Source of the DNA: Solea solea
Lineage: Eukaryota; Chordata; Actinopteri; Pleuronectiformes; Soleidae
DNA length: 64,000 nt
Direction of reading: 5' to 3'
NCBI RefSeq assembly: GCF_958295425.1
Contig: NW_026704082.1
Span: 236,501-300,500 of the forward strand
Part shown: positions 25,959 to 37,693 of the stretch, piece by piece
Numbering within the stretch: position 1 is the stretch's first letter
Layout of the letters: each line of letters opens with the position of its first letter
The notes under the pieces: generated by a model
Databases searched by the model: none
The model's input: the letters and a program-made list of their open reading frames with translations, nothing else
What the model was told of the DNA's origin: nothing
Position numbers and translations under genes: made by a program

Positions 25959-28900
25959 GGGACAGTAGAAAATTGAAAACAATCAGAAAACAGCCGTATA
26001 CTTGCTGAATGTGCACAAAAACAGACACAAATAGAAAAACACATCCAAACAGTGAAATCATTGCAAAATCAAACACTGACGGCATATAACTATATCTTAT
26101 AAGATGTTAACTTTATTTGTGAGGTTTATGTTATGGGACAGTAGAAAATTGAAAAAAATCAGAAAACAGCCGTATACTTGCTGAATGTGCACAAAACAGA
26201 CACAAATAGAAAAACACATCCAAACAGTGAAATCATTGCAAAATCAAACACTGAGGTTACAGAAGTATATCTTATAAGATGTTAACTTTATTTGTGAGGT
26301 TTATGTTATGGGACAGTAGAAAATTGAAAACAATCAGAAAACAGCCGTATACTTGCTGAATGTGCACAAAAACAGACACAAATAGAAAAACACATCCAAA
26401 CAGTGAAATCATTGCAAAATCAAACACTGAGGGTACAGAAGTATATCTTATAAGATGTTAACTTTATTTGTGAGGTTTATGTTATGGGACAGTAGAAAAT
26501 TGAAAAAAATCAGAAAACAGCCGTATACTTGCTGAATGTGCACAAAACAGACACAAATAGAAAAACACATCCAAACAGTGAAATCATTGCAAAATCAAAC
26601 ACTGACGGCATATAACTATATCTAATAAGATGTTAACTTTATTTGTGAGGTTTATGTTATGGGACAGTAGAAAATTGAAAAAAATCAGAAAACAGCCGTA
26701 TACTTGTTGAATGTGCACAAAAACAGACACAAATAGAAAAACACATCCAAACAGTGAAATCATTGCAAAATCAAACACTGAGGTTACAGAAGTATATCTT
26801 ATAAGATGTTAACTTTATTTGTGAGGTTTGTTATGGGACAGTAGAAAATTGAAAACAATCAGAAAACAGCCGTATACTTGCTGAATGTGCACAAAAACAG
26901 ACACAAATAGAAAAATACATCCAAACAGTGAAATCATTGCAAAATCAAACACTGACGGCATATAACTATATCTTATAAGATGTTAACTTTATTTGTGAGG
27001 TTTATGTTATGGGACAGTAGAAAATTGAAAAAAATCAGAAAACAGCCGTATACTTGCTGAATGTGCACAAAACAGACACAAATAGAAAAACACATCCAAA
27101 CAGTGAAATCATTGCAAAATCAAACACTGAGGTTACAGAAGTATATCTTATAAGATGTTAACTTTATTTGTGAGGTTTATGTTATGGGACAGTAGAAAAT
27201 TGAAAACAATCAGAAAACAGCCGTATACTTGCTGAATGTGCACAAAAACAGACACAAATAGAAAAACACATCCAAACAGTGAAATCATTGCAAAATCAAA
27301 CACTGAGGGTACAGAAGTATATCTTATAAGATGTTAACTTTATTTGTGAGGTTTATGTTATGGGACAGTAGAAAATTTAAAAAAATCAGAAAACAGCCGT
27401 ATACTTGCTGAATGTGCACAAAACAGACACAAATAGAAAAACACATCCAAACAGTGAAATCATTGCAAAATCAAACACTGACGGCATATAACTATATCTT
27501 ATAAGATGTTAACTTTATTTGTGAGGTTTATGTTATGGGACAGTAGAAAATTGAAAAAAATCAGAAAACAGCCGTATACTTGCTGAATGTGCACAAAAAC
27601 AGACACAAAGAGAAAAACACATCCAAACAGTGAAATCATTGCAAAATCAAACACTGAGGTTACAGAAGTATATCTTATAAGATGTTAACTTTATTTGTGA
27701 GGTTTATGTTATGGGACATTCGAAAATTGAAAAAAATCAGAAAACAGCCGTATACTTGCTGAATGTGCACAAAAACAGACACAAATAGAAAAACACATCC
27801 AAACAGTGAAATCATTGCAAAATCAAACACTGAGGTTACAGAAGTATATCTTATAAGATGTTAACTTTATTTGTGAGGTTTATGTTATGGGACAGTAGAA
27901 AATTGAAAAAAATCAGAAAACAGCCGTATACTTGCTGAATGTGCACAAAACAGACACAAATAGAAAAACACATCCAAACAGTGAAATCATTGGAAAATCA
28001 AACACTGACGGCATATAACTATATCTTATAAGATGTTAACTTCATTTGTGAGGTTTATGTTATGGGACAGTAGAAAATTGAAAAAAATCAGAAAACAGCC
28101 GTATACTTGCTGAATGTGCACAAAAACAGACACAAATAGAAAAACACATCCAAACAGTGAAATCATTGCAAAATCAAACACTGAAGGCATATAACTATAT
28201 CTTACAAGATTTTAACTTTATTTGTGAGGTTTATGTTATGGGACAGTAGAAAATTGAAAAAAATCAGAAAACAGCCGTATTCTTGCTGAATGTGCACAAA
28301 AACAGACACAAATAGAAAAACACATCCAAACAGTGAAATCATTGCAAAATCAAACACTGAGGTTACAGAAGTATATCTTATAAGATTTTAACTTTATTTG
28401 TGAGGTTTATGTTATGGGACAGTAGAAAATTGAAAAAAATCAGAAAACAGCCGTATACTTGCTGAATGTGCACAAAAACAGACACAAATAGAAAAACACA
28501 TCCAAACAGTGAAATCATTGCAAAATCAAACACTGAAGGCATATAACTATATCTTATAAGATTTTAACTTTATTTGTGAGGTTTATGTTATGGGACAGTA
28601 GAAAATTTAAAAAAATCAGAAAACAGCCGTATACTTGCTGAATGTGCACAAAACAGACACAAATAGAAAAACACATCCAAACAGTGAAATCATTGCAAAA
28701 TCAAACACTGACGGCATATAACTATATCTTATAAGATGTTAACTTTATTTGTGAGGTTTATGTTATGGGACAGTAGAAAATTGAAAAAAATCAGAAAACA
28801 GCCGTATACTTGCTGAATGTGCACAAAAACAGACACAAATAGAAAAACACATCCAAACAGTGAAATCATTGCAAAATCAAACACTGAGGTTACAGAAGTA

Positions 28901-29117
28901 TATCTTATAAGATGTTAACTTTATTTGTGAGGTTTATGTTATGGGACAGTAGAAAATTGAAAAAAATCAGAAAACAGCCGTATACTTGCTGAATGTGCAC
29001 AAAACAGACACAAATAGAAAAACACATCCAAACAGTGAAATCATTGGAAAATCAAACACTGACGGCATATAACTATATCTTATAAGATGTTAACTTCATT
29101 TGTGAGGTTTATGTTAT

Positions 29118-29292
29118 GGGACAGTAGAAAATTGATTAAAATCAGAAAACAGTCGATACTTGCTGAATGTGCACAACAAAAGACACAAATAGAAAAACAC
29201 ATCCAAACAGTGAAATCATTGCAAAATCAAACACTGAGGGTACAGAAGTATATCTTATAAGATGTTAACTTTATTTGTGAGGTTTATGTTAT
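29118..29292 (+). repeat. Representative D-type monomer
   Basis: A 175-bp copy with gattaaaatcag, cagtcgatac (one base shorter than cagccgtatac), the caacaaaagacac spacer and gagggtacag. I count 21 D monomers in the window. Nearly all visible ones follow a monomer ending in ttcattt instead of tttattt, so the haplotype crosses the monomer boundary. Most are followed by a T z monomer. No D occurs between 38.0 and 57.7 kb. Confidence 0.85.
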
Positions 29293-30216
29293 GGGACAGT
29301 AGAAAATTTAAAAAAATCAGAAAACAGCCGTATACTTGCTGAATGTGCACAAAACAGACACAAATAGAAAAACACATCCAAACAGTGAAATCATTGCAAA
29401 ATCAAACACTGACGGCATATAACTATATCTTATAAGATGTTAACTTTATTTGTGAGGTTTATGTTATGGGACAGTAGAAAATTGAAAAAAATCAGAAAAC
29501 AGCCGTATACTTGCTGAATGTGCACAAAAACAGACACAAATAGAAAAACACATCCAAACAGTGAAATCATTGCAAAATCAAACACTGAGGTTACAGAAGT
29601 ATATCTTATAAGATGTTAACTTTATTTGTGAGGTTTGTTATGGGACAGTAGAAAATTGAAAACAATCAGAAAACAGCCGTATACTTGCTGAATGTGCACA
29701 AAACAGACACAAATAGAAAAACACATCCAAACAGTGAAATCATTGCAAAATCAAACACTGAGGGTACAGAAGTATATCTTATAAGATGTTAACTTTATTT
29801 GTGAGGTTTATGTTATGGGACAGTAGAAAATTGAAAAAAATCAGAAAACAGCCGTATACTTGCTGAATGTGCACAAAAACAGACACAAATAGAAAAACAC
29901 ATCCAAACAGTGAAATCATTGCAAAATCAAACACTGAGGTTACAGAAGTATATCTTATAAGATGTTAACTTTATTTGTGAGGTTTGTTATGGGACAGTAG
30001 AAAATTGAAAACAATCAGAAAACAGCCGTATACTTGCTGAATGTGCACAAAACAGACACAAATAGAAAAACACATCCAAACAGTGAAATCATTGCAAAAT
30101 CAAACACTGAAGGCATATAACTATATCTTACAAGATTTTAACTTTATTTGTGAGGTTTATGTTATGGGACAGTAGAAAATTGAAAAAAATCAGAAAACAG
30201 CCGTATACTTGCTGAA

Positions 30217-30224
30217 TGTGCACA
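30217..30224. other. 8-bp palindrome tgtgcaca
   Basis: Located at consensus bases 52-59, centred on gtgcac, and present in most monomers. gcgcac, gtccac, ttcgcac and gtgaac variants alter it. Its regular recurrence predicts a ladder of about 175-bp steps with an enzyme recognising GTGCAC, with double steps at variant monomers. Confidence 0.85.
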
Positions 30225-30300
30225 AAAACAGACACAAATAGAAAAACACATCCAAACAGTGAAATCATTGCAAAATCAAACACTGAGGTTACAGAAGTAT

Positions 30301-30312
30301 ATCTTATAAGAT
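30301..30312. other. 12-bp perfect palindrome (one per monomer)
   Basis: atcttataagat reads the same on both strands and is present in most monomers at consensus bases 136-147. In gataataac-tail monomers it extends to 14 bp (tatcttataagata). The acaagatttt, ctcataag and ataatatg variants break it. Short dyad symmetries have been proposed to favour non-B DNA in centromeric satellites that lack a CENP-B box. Any such role here is inference. Confidence 0.8.
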
Positions 30313-31216
30313 GTTAACTTTATTTGTGAGGTTTATGTTATGGGACAGTAGAAAATTGAAAAAAATCAGAAAACAGCCGTATACTTGCTGAATGTGCACA
30401 AAACAGACACAAATAGAAAAACACATCCAAACAGTGAAATCATTGGAAAATCAAACACTGACGGCATATAACTATATCTTATAAGATGTTAACTTCATTT
30501 GTGAGGTTTATGTTATGGGACAGTAGAAAATTGATTAAAATCAGAAAACAGTCGATACTTGCTGAATGTGCACAACAAAAGACACAAATAGAAAAACACA
30601 TCCAAACAGTGAAATCATTGCAAAATCAAACACTGAGGGTACAGAAGTATATCTTATAAGATGTTAACTTTATTTGTGAGGTTTATGTTATGGGACAGTA
30701 GAAAATTGAAAAAAATCAGAAAACAGCCGTATACTTGCTGAATGTGCACAAAAACAGACACAAATAGAAAAACACATCCAAACAGTGAAATCATTGCAAA
30801 ATCAAACACTGAGGTTACAGAAGTATATCTTATAAGATGTTAACTTTATTTGTGAGGTTTGTTATGGGACAGTAGAAAATTGAAAACAATCAGAAAACAG
30901 CCGTATACTTGCTGAATGTGCACAAAACAGACACAAATAGAAAAACACATCCAAACAGTGAAATCATTGCAAAATCAAACACTGAAGGCATATAACTATA
31001 TCTTACAAGATTTTAACTTTATTTGTGAGGTTTATGTTATGGGACAGTAGAAAATTGAAAAAAATCAGAAAACAGCCGTATACTTGCTGAATGTGCACAA
31101 AAACAGACACAAATAGAAAAACACATCCAAACAGTGAAATCATTGCAAAATCAAACACTGAGGTTACAGAAGTATATCTTATAAGATGTTAACTTTATTT
31201 GTGAGGTTTATGTTAT

Positions 31217-34191
31217 GGGACAGTAGAAAATTGAAAAAAATCAGAAAACAGCCGTATACTTGCTGAATGTGCACAAAACAGACACAAATAGAAAAACACA
31301 TCCAAACAGTGAAATCATTGGAAAATCAAACACTGACGGCATATAACTATATCTTATAAGATGTTAACTTCATTTGTGAGGTTTATGTTATGGGACAGTA
31401 GAAAATTGATTAAAATCAGAAAACAGTCGATACTTGCTGAATGTGCACAACAAAAGACACAAATAGAAAAACACATCCAAACAGTGAAATCATTGCAAAA
31501 TCAAACACTGAGGGTACAGAAGTATATCTTATAAGATGTTAACTTTATTTGTGAGGTTTATGTTATGGGACAGTAGAAAATTTAAAAAAATCAGAAAACA
31601 GCCGTATACTTGCTGAATGTGCACAAAACAGACACAAATAGAAAAACACATCCAAACAGTGAAATCATTGCAAAATCAAACACTGACGGCATATAACTAT
31701 ATCTTATAAGATGTTAACTTTATTTGTGAGGTTTATGTTATGGGACAGTAGAAAATTGAAAAAAATCAGAAAACAGCCGTATACTTGCTGAATGTGCACA
31801 AAAACAGACACAAATAGAAAAACACATCCAAACAGTGAAATCATTGCAAAATCAAACACTGAGGTTACAGAAGTATATCTTATAAGATGTTAACTTTATT
31901 TGTGAGGTTTGTTATGGGACAGTAGAAAATTGAAAACAATCAGAAAACAGCCGTATACTTGCTGAATGTGCACAAAACAGACACAAATAGAAAAACACAT
32001 CCAAACAGTGAAATCATTGCAAAATCAAACACTGAGGGTACAGAAGTATATCTTATAAGATGTTAACTTTATTTGTGAGGTTTATGTTATGGGACAGTAG
32101 AAAATTGAAAAAAATCAGAAAACAGCCGTATACTTGCTGAATGTGCACAAAAACAGACACAAATAGAAAAACACATCCAAACAGTGAAATCATTGCAAAA
32201 TCAAACACTGAGGTTACAGAAGTTTATCTTATAAGATGTTAACTTTATTTGTGAGGTTTGTTATGGGACAGTAGAAAATTGAAAACAATCAGAAAACAGC
32301 CGTATACTTGCTGAATGTGCACAAAACAGACACAAATAGAAAAACACATCCAAACAGTGAAATCATTGCAAAATCAAACACTGAAGGCATATAACTATAT
32401 CTTACAAGATTTTAACTTTATTTGTGAGGTTTATGTTATGGGACAGTAGAAAATTGAAAAAAATCAGAAAACAGCCGTATACTTGCTGAATGTGCACAAA
32501 AACAGACACAAATAGAAAAACACATCCAAACAGTGAAATCATTGCAAAATCAAACACTGAGGTTACAGAAGTATATCTTATAAGATTTTAACTTTATTTG
32601 TGAGGTTTATGTTATGGGACAGTAGAAAATTGAAAAAAATCAGAAAACAGCCGTATACTTGCTGAATGTGCACAAAACAGACACAAATAGAAAAACACAT
32701 CCAAACAGTGAAATCATTGCAAAATCAAACACTGAGGTTACAGAAGTATATCTTATAAGATGTTAACTTTATTTGTGAGGTTTATGTTATGGGACAGTAG
32801 AAAATTGAAAAAAATCAGAAAACAGCCGTATACTTGCTGAATGTGCACAAAAACAGACACAAATAGAAAAACACATCCAAACAGTGAAATCATTGCAAAA
32901 TCAAACACTGAGGTTACAGAAGTATATCTTAAAAGATTTTAACTTTATTTGTGAGGTTTATGTTATGGGACAGTAGAAAATTGAAAAAAATCAGAAAACA
33001 GCCGTATACTTGCTGAATGTGCACAAAACAGACACAAATAGAAAAACACATCCAAACAGTGAAATCATTGCAAAATCAAACACTGACGGCATATAACTAT
33101 ATCTTATAAGATGTTAACTTTATTTGTGAGGTTTATGTTATGGGACAGTAGAAAATTGAAAAAAATCAGAAAACAGCCGTATACTTGCTGAATGTGCACA
33201 AAAACAGACACAAATAGAAAAACACATCCAAACAGTGAAATCATTGCAAAATCAAACACTGAGGTTACAGAAGTATATCTTATAAGATGTTAACTTTATT
33301 TGTGAGGTTTGTTATGGGACAGTAGAAAATTGAAAACAATCAGAAAACAGCCGTATACTTGCTGAATGTGCACAAAACAGACACAAATAGAAAAACACAT
33401 CCAAACAGTGAAATCATTGCAAAATCAAACACTGAAGGCATATAACTATATCTTACAAGATTTTAACTTTATTTGTGAGGTTTATGTTATGGGACAGTAG
33501 AAAATTGAAAAAAATCAGAAAACAGCCGTATACTTGCTGAATGTGCACAAAAACAGACACAAATAGAAAAACACATCCAAACAGTGAAATCATTGCAAAA
33601 TCAAACACTGAGGTTACAGAAGTATATCTTATAAGATTTTAACTTTATTTGTGAGGTTTATGTTATGGGACAGTAGAAAATTGAAAAAAATCAGAAAACA
33701 GCCGTATACTTGCTGAATGTGCACAAAACAGACACAAATAGAAAAACACATCCAAACAGTGAAATCATTGCAAAATCAAACACTGACGGCATATAACTAT
33801 ATCTTATAAGATGTTAACTTTATTTGTGAGGTTTATGTTTTGGGACAGTAGAAAATTGAAAAAAATCAGAAAACAGCCGTATACTTGCTGAATGTGCACA
33901 AAAACAGACACAAATAGAAAAACACATCCAAACAGTGAAATCATTGCAAAATCAAACACTGAGGTTACAGAAGTATATCTTATAAGATGTTAACTTTATT
34001 TGTGAGGTTTGTTATGGGACAGTAGAAAATTGAAAACAATCAGAAAACAGCCGTATACTTGCTGAATGTGCACAAAAACAGACACAAATAGAAAAACACA
34101 TCCAAACAGTGAAATCATTGCAAAATCAAACACTGAGGTTACAGAAGTATATCTTATAAGATGTTAACTTTATTTGTGAGGTTTATGTTAT
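31217..34191 (+). repeat. Central HOR, copy 1 (17 monomers, 2,975 bp)
   Basis: Order: four-A z with ttcattt; D; T z; G v (deleted tail); K w; G v (deleted tail); K y; G v; G four-A v; G v; G z; G v (deleted tail); K y; G v; G z; G v (deleted tail); K v. The second-to-last z monomer ends with the rare tail ttttggg (ggg at 33842). Private differences include agtttatc at about 32221 and aaaagatttt at about 32931. The copy ends exactly where the C head begins at 34192. Confidence 0.8.
33316..33490 (+). repeat. Representative K-type monomer (central-domain marker)
   Basis: The head gaaaacaatcag follows a tail shortened to gtttgttat. The spacer has four A, the variable segment is gaaggcatat, and the tail is acaagattttaac. 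This exact combination occurs about sixteen times, all between 24.9 and 54.2 kb. Other K monomers carry the v, w or z segment. Confidence 0.85.
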
Positions 34192-37100
34192 GGGCGAGGA
34201 GAAAATTGAAAAAAATCAGAAAACAGCCGTATACTTGCTGAATGTGCACAAAACAGACACAAATAGAAAAACACATCCAAACAGTGAAATCATTGGAAAA
34301 TCAAACACTGACGGCATATAACTATATCTTATAAGATGTTAACTTCATTTGTGAGGTTTATGTTATGGGACAGTAGAAAATTGATTAAAATCAGAAAACA
34401 GTCGATACTTGCTGAATGTGCACAACAAAAGACACAAATAGAAAAACACATCCAAACAGTGAAATCATTGCAAAATCAAACACTGAGGGTACAGAAGTAT
34501 ATCTTATAAGATGTTAACTTTATTTGTGAGGTTTATGTTATGGGACAGTAGAAAATTTAAAAAAATCAGAAAACAGCCGTATACTTGCTGAATGTGCACA
34601 AAACAGACACAAATAGAAAAACACATCCAAACAGTGAAATCATTGCAAAATCAAACACTGACGGCATATAACTATATCTTATAAGATGTTAACTTTATTT
34701 GTGAGGTTTATGTTATGGGACAGTAGAAAATTGAAAAAAATCAGAAAACAGCCGTATACTTGCTGAATGTGCACAAAAACAGACACAAATAGAAAAACAC
34801 ATCCAAACAGTGAAATCATTGCAAAATCAAACACTGAGGTTACAGAAGTATATCTTATAAGATGTTAACTTTATTTGTGAGGTTTGTTATGGGACAGTAG
34901 AAAATTGAAAACAATCAGAAAACAGCCGTATACTTGCTGAATGTGCACAAAACAGACACAAATAGAAAAACACATCCAAACAGTGAAATCATTGCAAAAT
35001 CAAACACTGAGGGTACAGAAGTATATCTTATAAGATGTTAACTTTATTTGTGAGGTTTATGTTATGGGACAGTAGAAAATTGAAAAAAATCAGAAAACAG
35101 CCGTATACTTGCTGAATGTGCACAAAAACAGACACAAATAGAAAAACACATCCAAACAGTGAAATCATTGCAAAATCAAACACTGAGGTTACAGAAGTAT
35201 ATCTTATAAGATGTTAACTTTATTTGTGAGGTTTGTTATGGGACAGTAGAAAATTGAAAACAATCAGAAAACAGCCGTATACTTGCTGAATGTGCACAAA
35301 ACAGACACAAATAGAAAAACACATCCAAACAGTGAAATCATTGCAAAATCAAACACTGAAGGCATATAACTATATCTTACAAGATTTTAACTTTATTTGT
35401 GAGGTTTATGTTATGGGACAGTAGAAAATTGAAAAAAATCAGAAAACAGCCGTATACTTGCTGAATGTGCACAAAAACAGACACAAATAGAAAAACACAT
35501 CCAAACAGTGAAATCATTGCAAAATCAAACACTGAGGTTACAGAAGTATATCTTATAAGATTTTAACTTTATTTGTGAGGTTTATGTTATGGGACAGTAG
35601 AAAATTGAAAAAAATCAGAAAACAGCCGTATACTTGCTGAATGTGCACAAAACAGACACAAATAGAAAAACACATCCAAACAGTGAAATCATTGCAAAAT
35701 CAAACACTGAGGTTACAGAAGTATATCTTATAAGATGTTAACTTTATTTGTGAGGTTTATGTTATGGGACAGTAGAAAATTGAAAAAAATCAGAAAACAG
35801 CCGTATACTTGCTGAATGTGCACAAAACAGACACAAATAGAAAAACACATCCAAACAGTGAAATCATTGCAAAATCAAACACTGACGGCATATAACTATA
35901 TCTTATAAGATGTTAACTTTATTTGTGAGGTTTATGTTATGGGACAGTAGAAAATTGAAAAAAATCAGAAAACAGCCGTATACTTGCTGAATGTGCACAA
36001 AAACAGACACAAATAGAAAAACACATCCAAACAGTGAAATCATTGCAAAATCAAACACTGAGGTTACAGAAGTATATCTTATAAGATGTTAACTTTATTT
36101 GTGAGGTTTGTTATGGGACAGTAGAAAATTGAAAACAATCAGAAAACAGCCGTATACTTGCTGAATGTGCACAAAACAGACACAAATAGAAAAACACATC
36201 CAAACAGTGAAATCATTGCAAAATCAAACACTGAAGGCATATAACTATATCTTACAAGATTTTAACTTTATTTGTGAGGTTTATGTTATGGGACAGTAGA
36301 AAATTGAAAAAAATCAGAAAACAGCCGTATACTTGCTGAATGTGCACAAAAACAGACACAAATAGAAAAACACATCCAAACAGTGAAATCATTGCAAAAT
36401 CAAACACTGAGGTTACAGAAGTATATCTTATAAGATTTTAACTTTATTTGTGAGGTTTATGTTATGGGACAGTAGAAAATTGAAAAAAATCAGAAAACAG
36501 CCGTATACTTGCTGAATGTGCACAAAACAGACACAAATAGAAAAACACATCCAAACAGTGAAATCATTGCAAAATCAAACACTGACGGCATATAACTATA
36601 TCTTATAAGATGTTAACTTTATTTGTGAGGTTTATGTTTTGGGACAGTAGAAAATTGAAAAAAATCAGAAAACAGCCGTATACTTGCTGAATGTGCACAA
36701 AAACAGACACAAATAGAAAAACACATCCAAACAGTGAAATCATTGCAAAATCAAACACTGAGGTTACAGAAGTATATCTTATAAGATGTTAACTTTATTT
36801 GTGAGGTTTGTTATGGGACAGTAGAAAATTGAAAACAATCAGAAAACAGCCGTATACTTGCTGAATGTGCACAAAAACAGACACAAATAGAAAAACACAT
36901 CCAAACAGTGAAATCATTGCAAAATCAAACACTGAGGTTACAGAAGTATATCTTATAAGATGTTAACTTTATTTGTGAGGTTTATGTTATGGGCGAGGAG
37001 AAAATTGAAAACAATCAGAAAACAGCCGTATACTTGCTGAATGTGCACAAAACAGACACAAATAGAAAAACACATCCAAACAGTGAAATCATTGCAAAAT

Positions 37101-37693
37101 CAAACACTGAAGGCATATAACTATATCTCATAAGATTTTAACTTTATTTGTGAGGTTTATGTTATGGGACAGTAGAAAATTGAAAAAAACCAGAAAACAG
37201 CCGTATACTTGCTGAATTCGCACAAAAACAGACAAAAATAGAAAAACACATCCAAACAGTAAAATCATTGCAAAATCAAACACTGAAGGCATATAACTAT
37301 ATCTTATAAGATGTTTACTTTATTTGTGAGGTTTATGTTATGCAACAGTAGAAAATTGAAAAAAATCAGAAAACAGCCGTATACTTGCTGAATGTGCACA
37401 AAAACAGACACAAATAGAAAAACACATCCAAACAGTGAAATCATTGCAAAATCAAACACTGAGGTTACAGAAGTATATCTTAAAAGATAATAACTTTATT
37501 TGTGAGGTTTATGTTATGGGACAGTAGAAAATTGAAAAAAATCAGAAAACAGCCGTATACTTGCTGAATGTGCACAAAAACAGACACAAATAGAAAAACA
37601 CATCCAAACAGTGAAATCATTGCAAAATCAAACACTGAGGTTACAGAAGTATATCTTATAAGATGTTAACTTTATTTGTGAGGTTTATGTTAT
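34192..37693 (+). repeat. Central HOR, copy 2 (20 monomers, 3,502 bp)
   Basis: It begins with a C-head version of the z/ttcattt monomer and repeats copy 1's order, but lacks one G v monomer after the four-A v monomer. The ttttggg tail is kept (ggg at 36641, offset 2,799 bp from copy 1). Four further monomers follow the K v monomer: C with ctcataag tail, the aaaccag/ttcgcac monomer, the gcaacag head, and one G v hybrid at 37518 directly before the next C. Confidence 0.8.
37518..37693 (+). repeat. G v hybrid monomer at HOR junction
   Basis: It follows a gcaacag/aaaagataataac monomer, which in other copies is followed by the gtccacaaacacag type. It precedes a C head, which elsewhere follows a K v monomer. 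Its head is G like the former and its body is five-A v like the latter. A crossover between about bases 24 and 53 of those two types would explain it. Confidence 0.6.

Larger units (their letters stand above)
30166..30341 (+). repeat. Reference monomer (G type, exact consensus)
   Basis: This 176-bp copy matches the consensus I derived by eye and serves as the coordinate frame (base 1 = first g of gggacagtag). Landmarks: A-tracts at 11-14, 18-24, 29-32, 59-63 and 77-81; the only CpG at 37-38; GTATAC at 38-43; the palindrome tgtgcaca at 52-59; the variable segment at about 118-136; the palindrome atcttataagat at 136-147; GTTAAC at 148-153; T-rich end at 149-176. Composition is 77 A, 25 C, 30 G and 44 T. 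The phase is arbitrary. The true biological unit may start about 10-20 bases earlier, because tail variants are linked to the following head. Confidence 0.95.

Noticed and set aside
26584..26778. Open frame of 64 codons on the - strand
   Set aside because: It arises where tctaataag replaces tcttataag and removes the usual minus-strand stop. The translation is the satellite read backwards, low in complexity.
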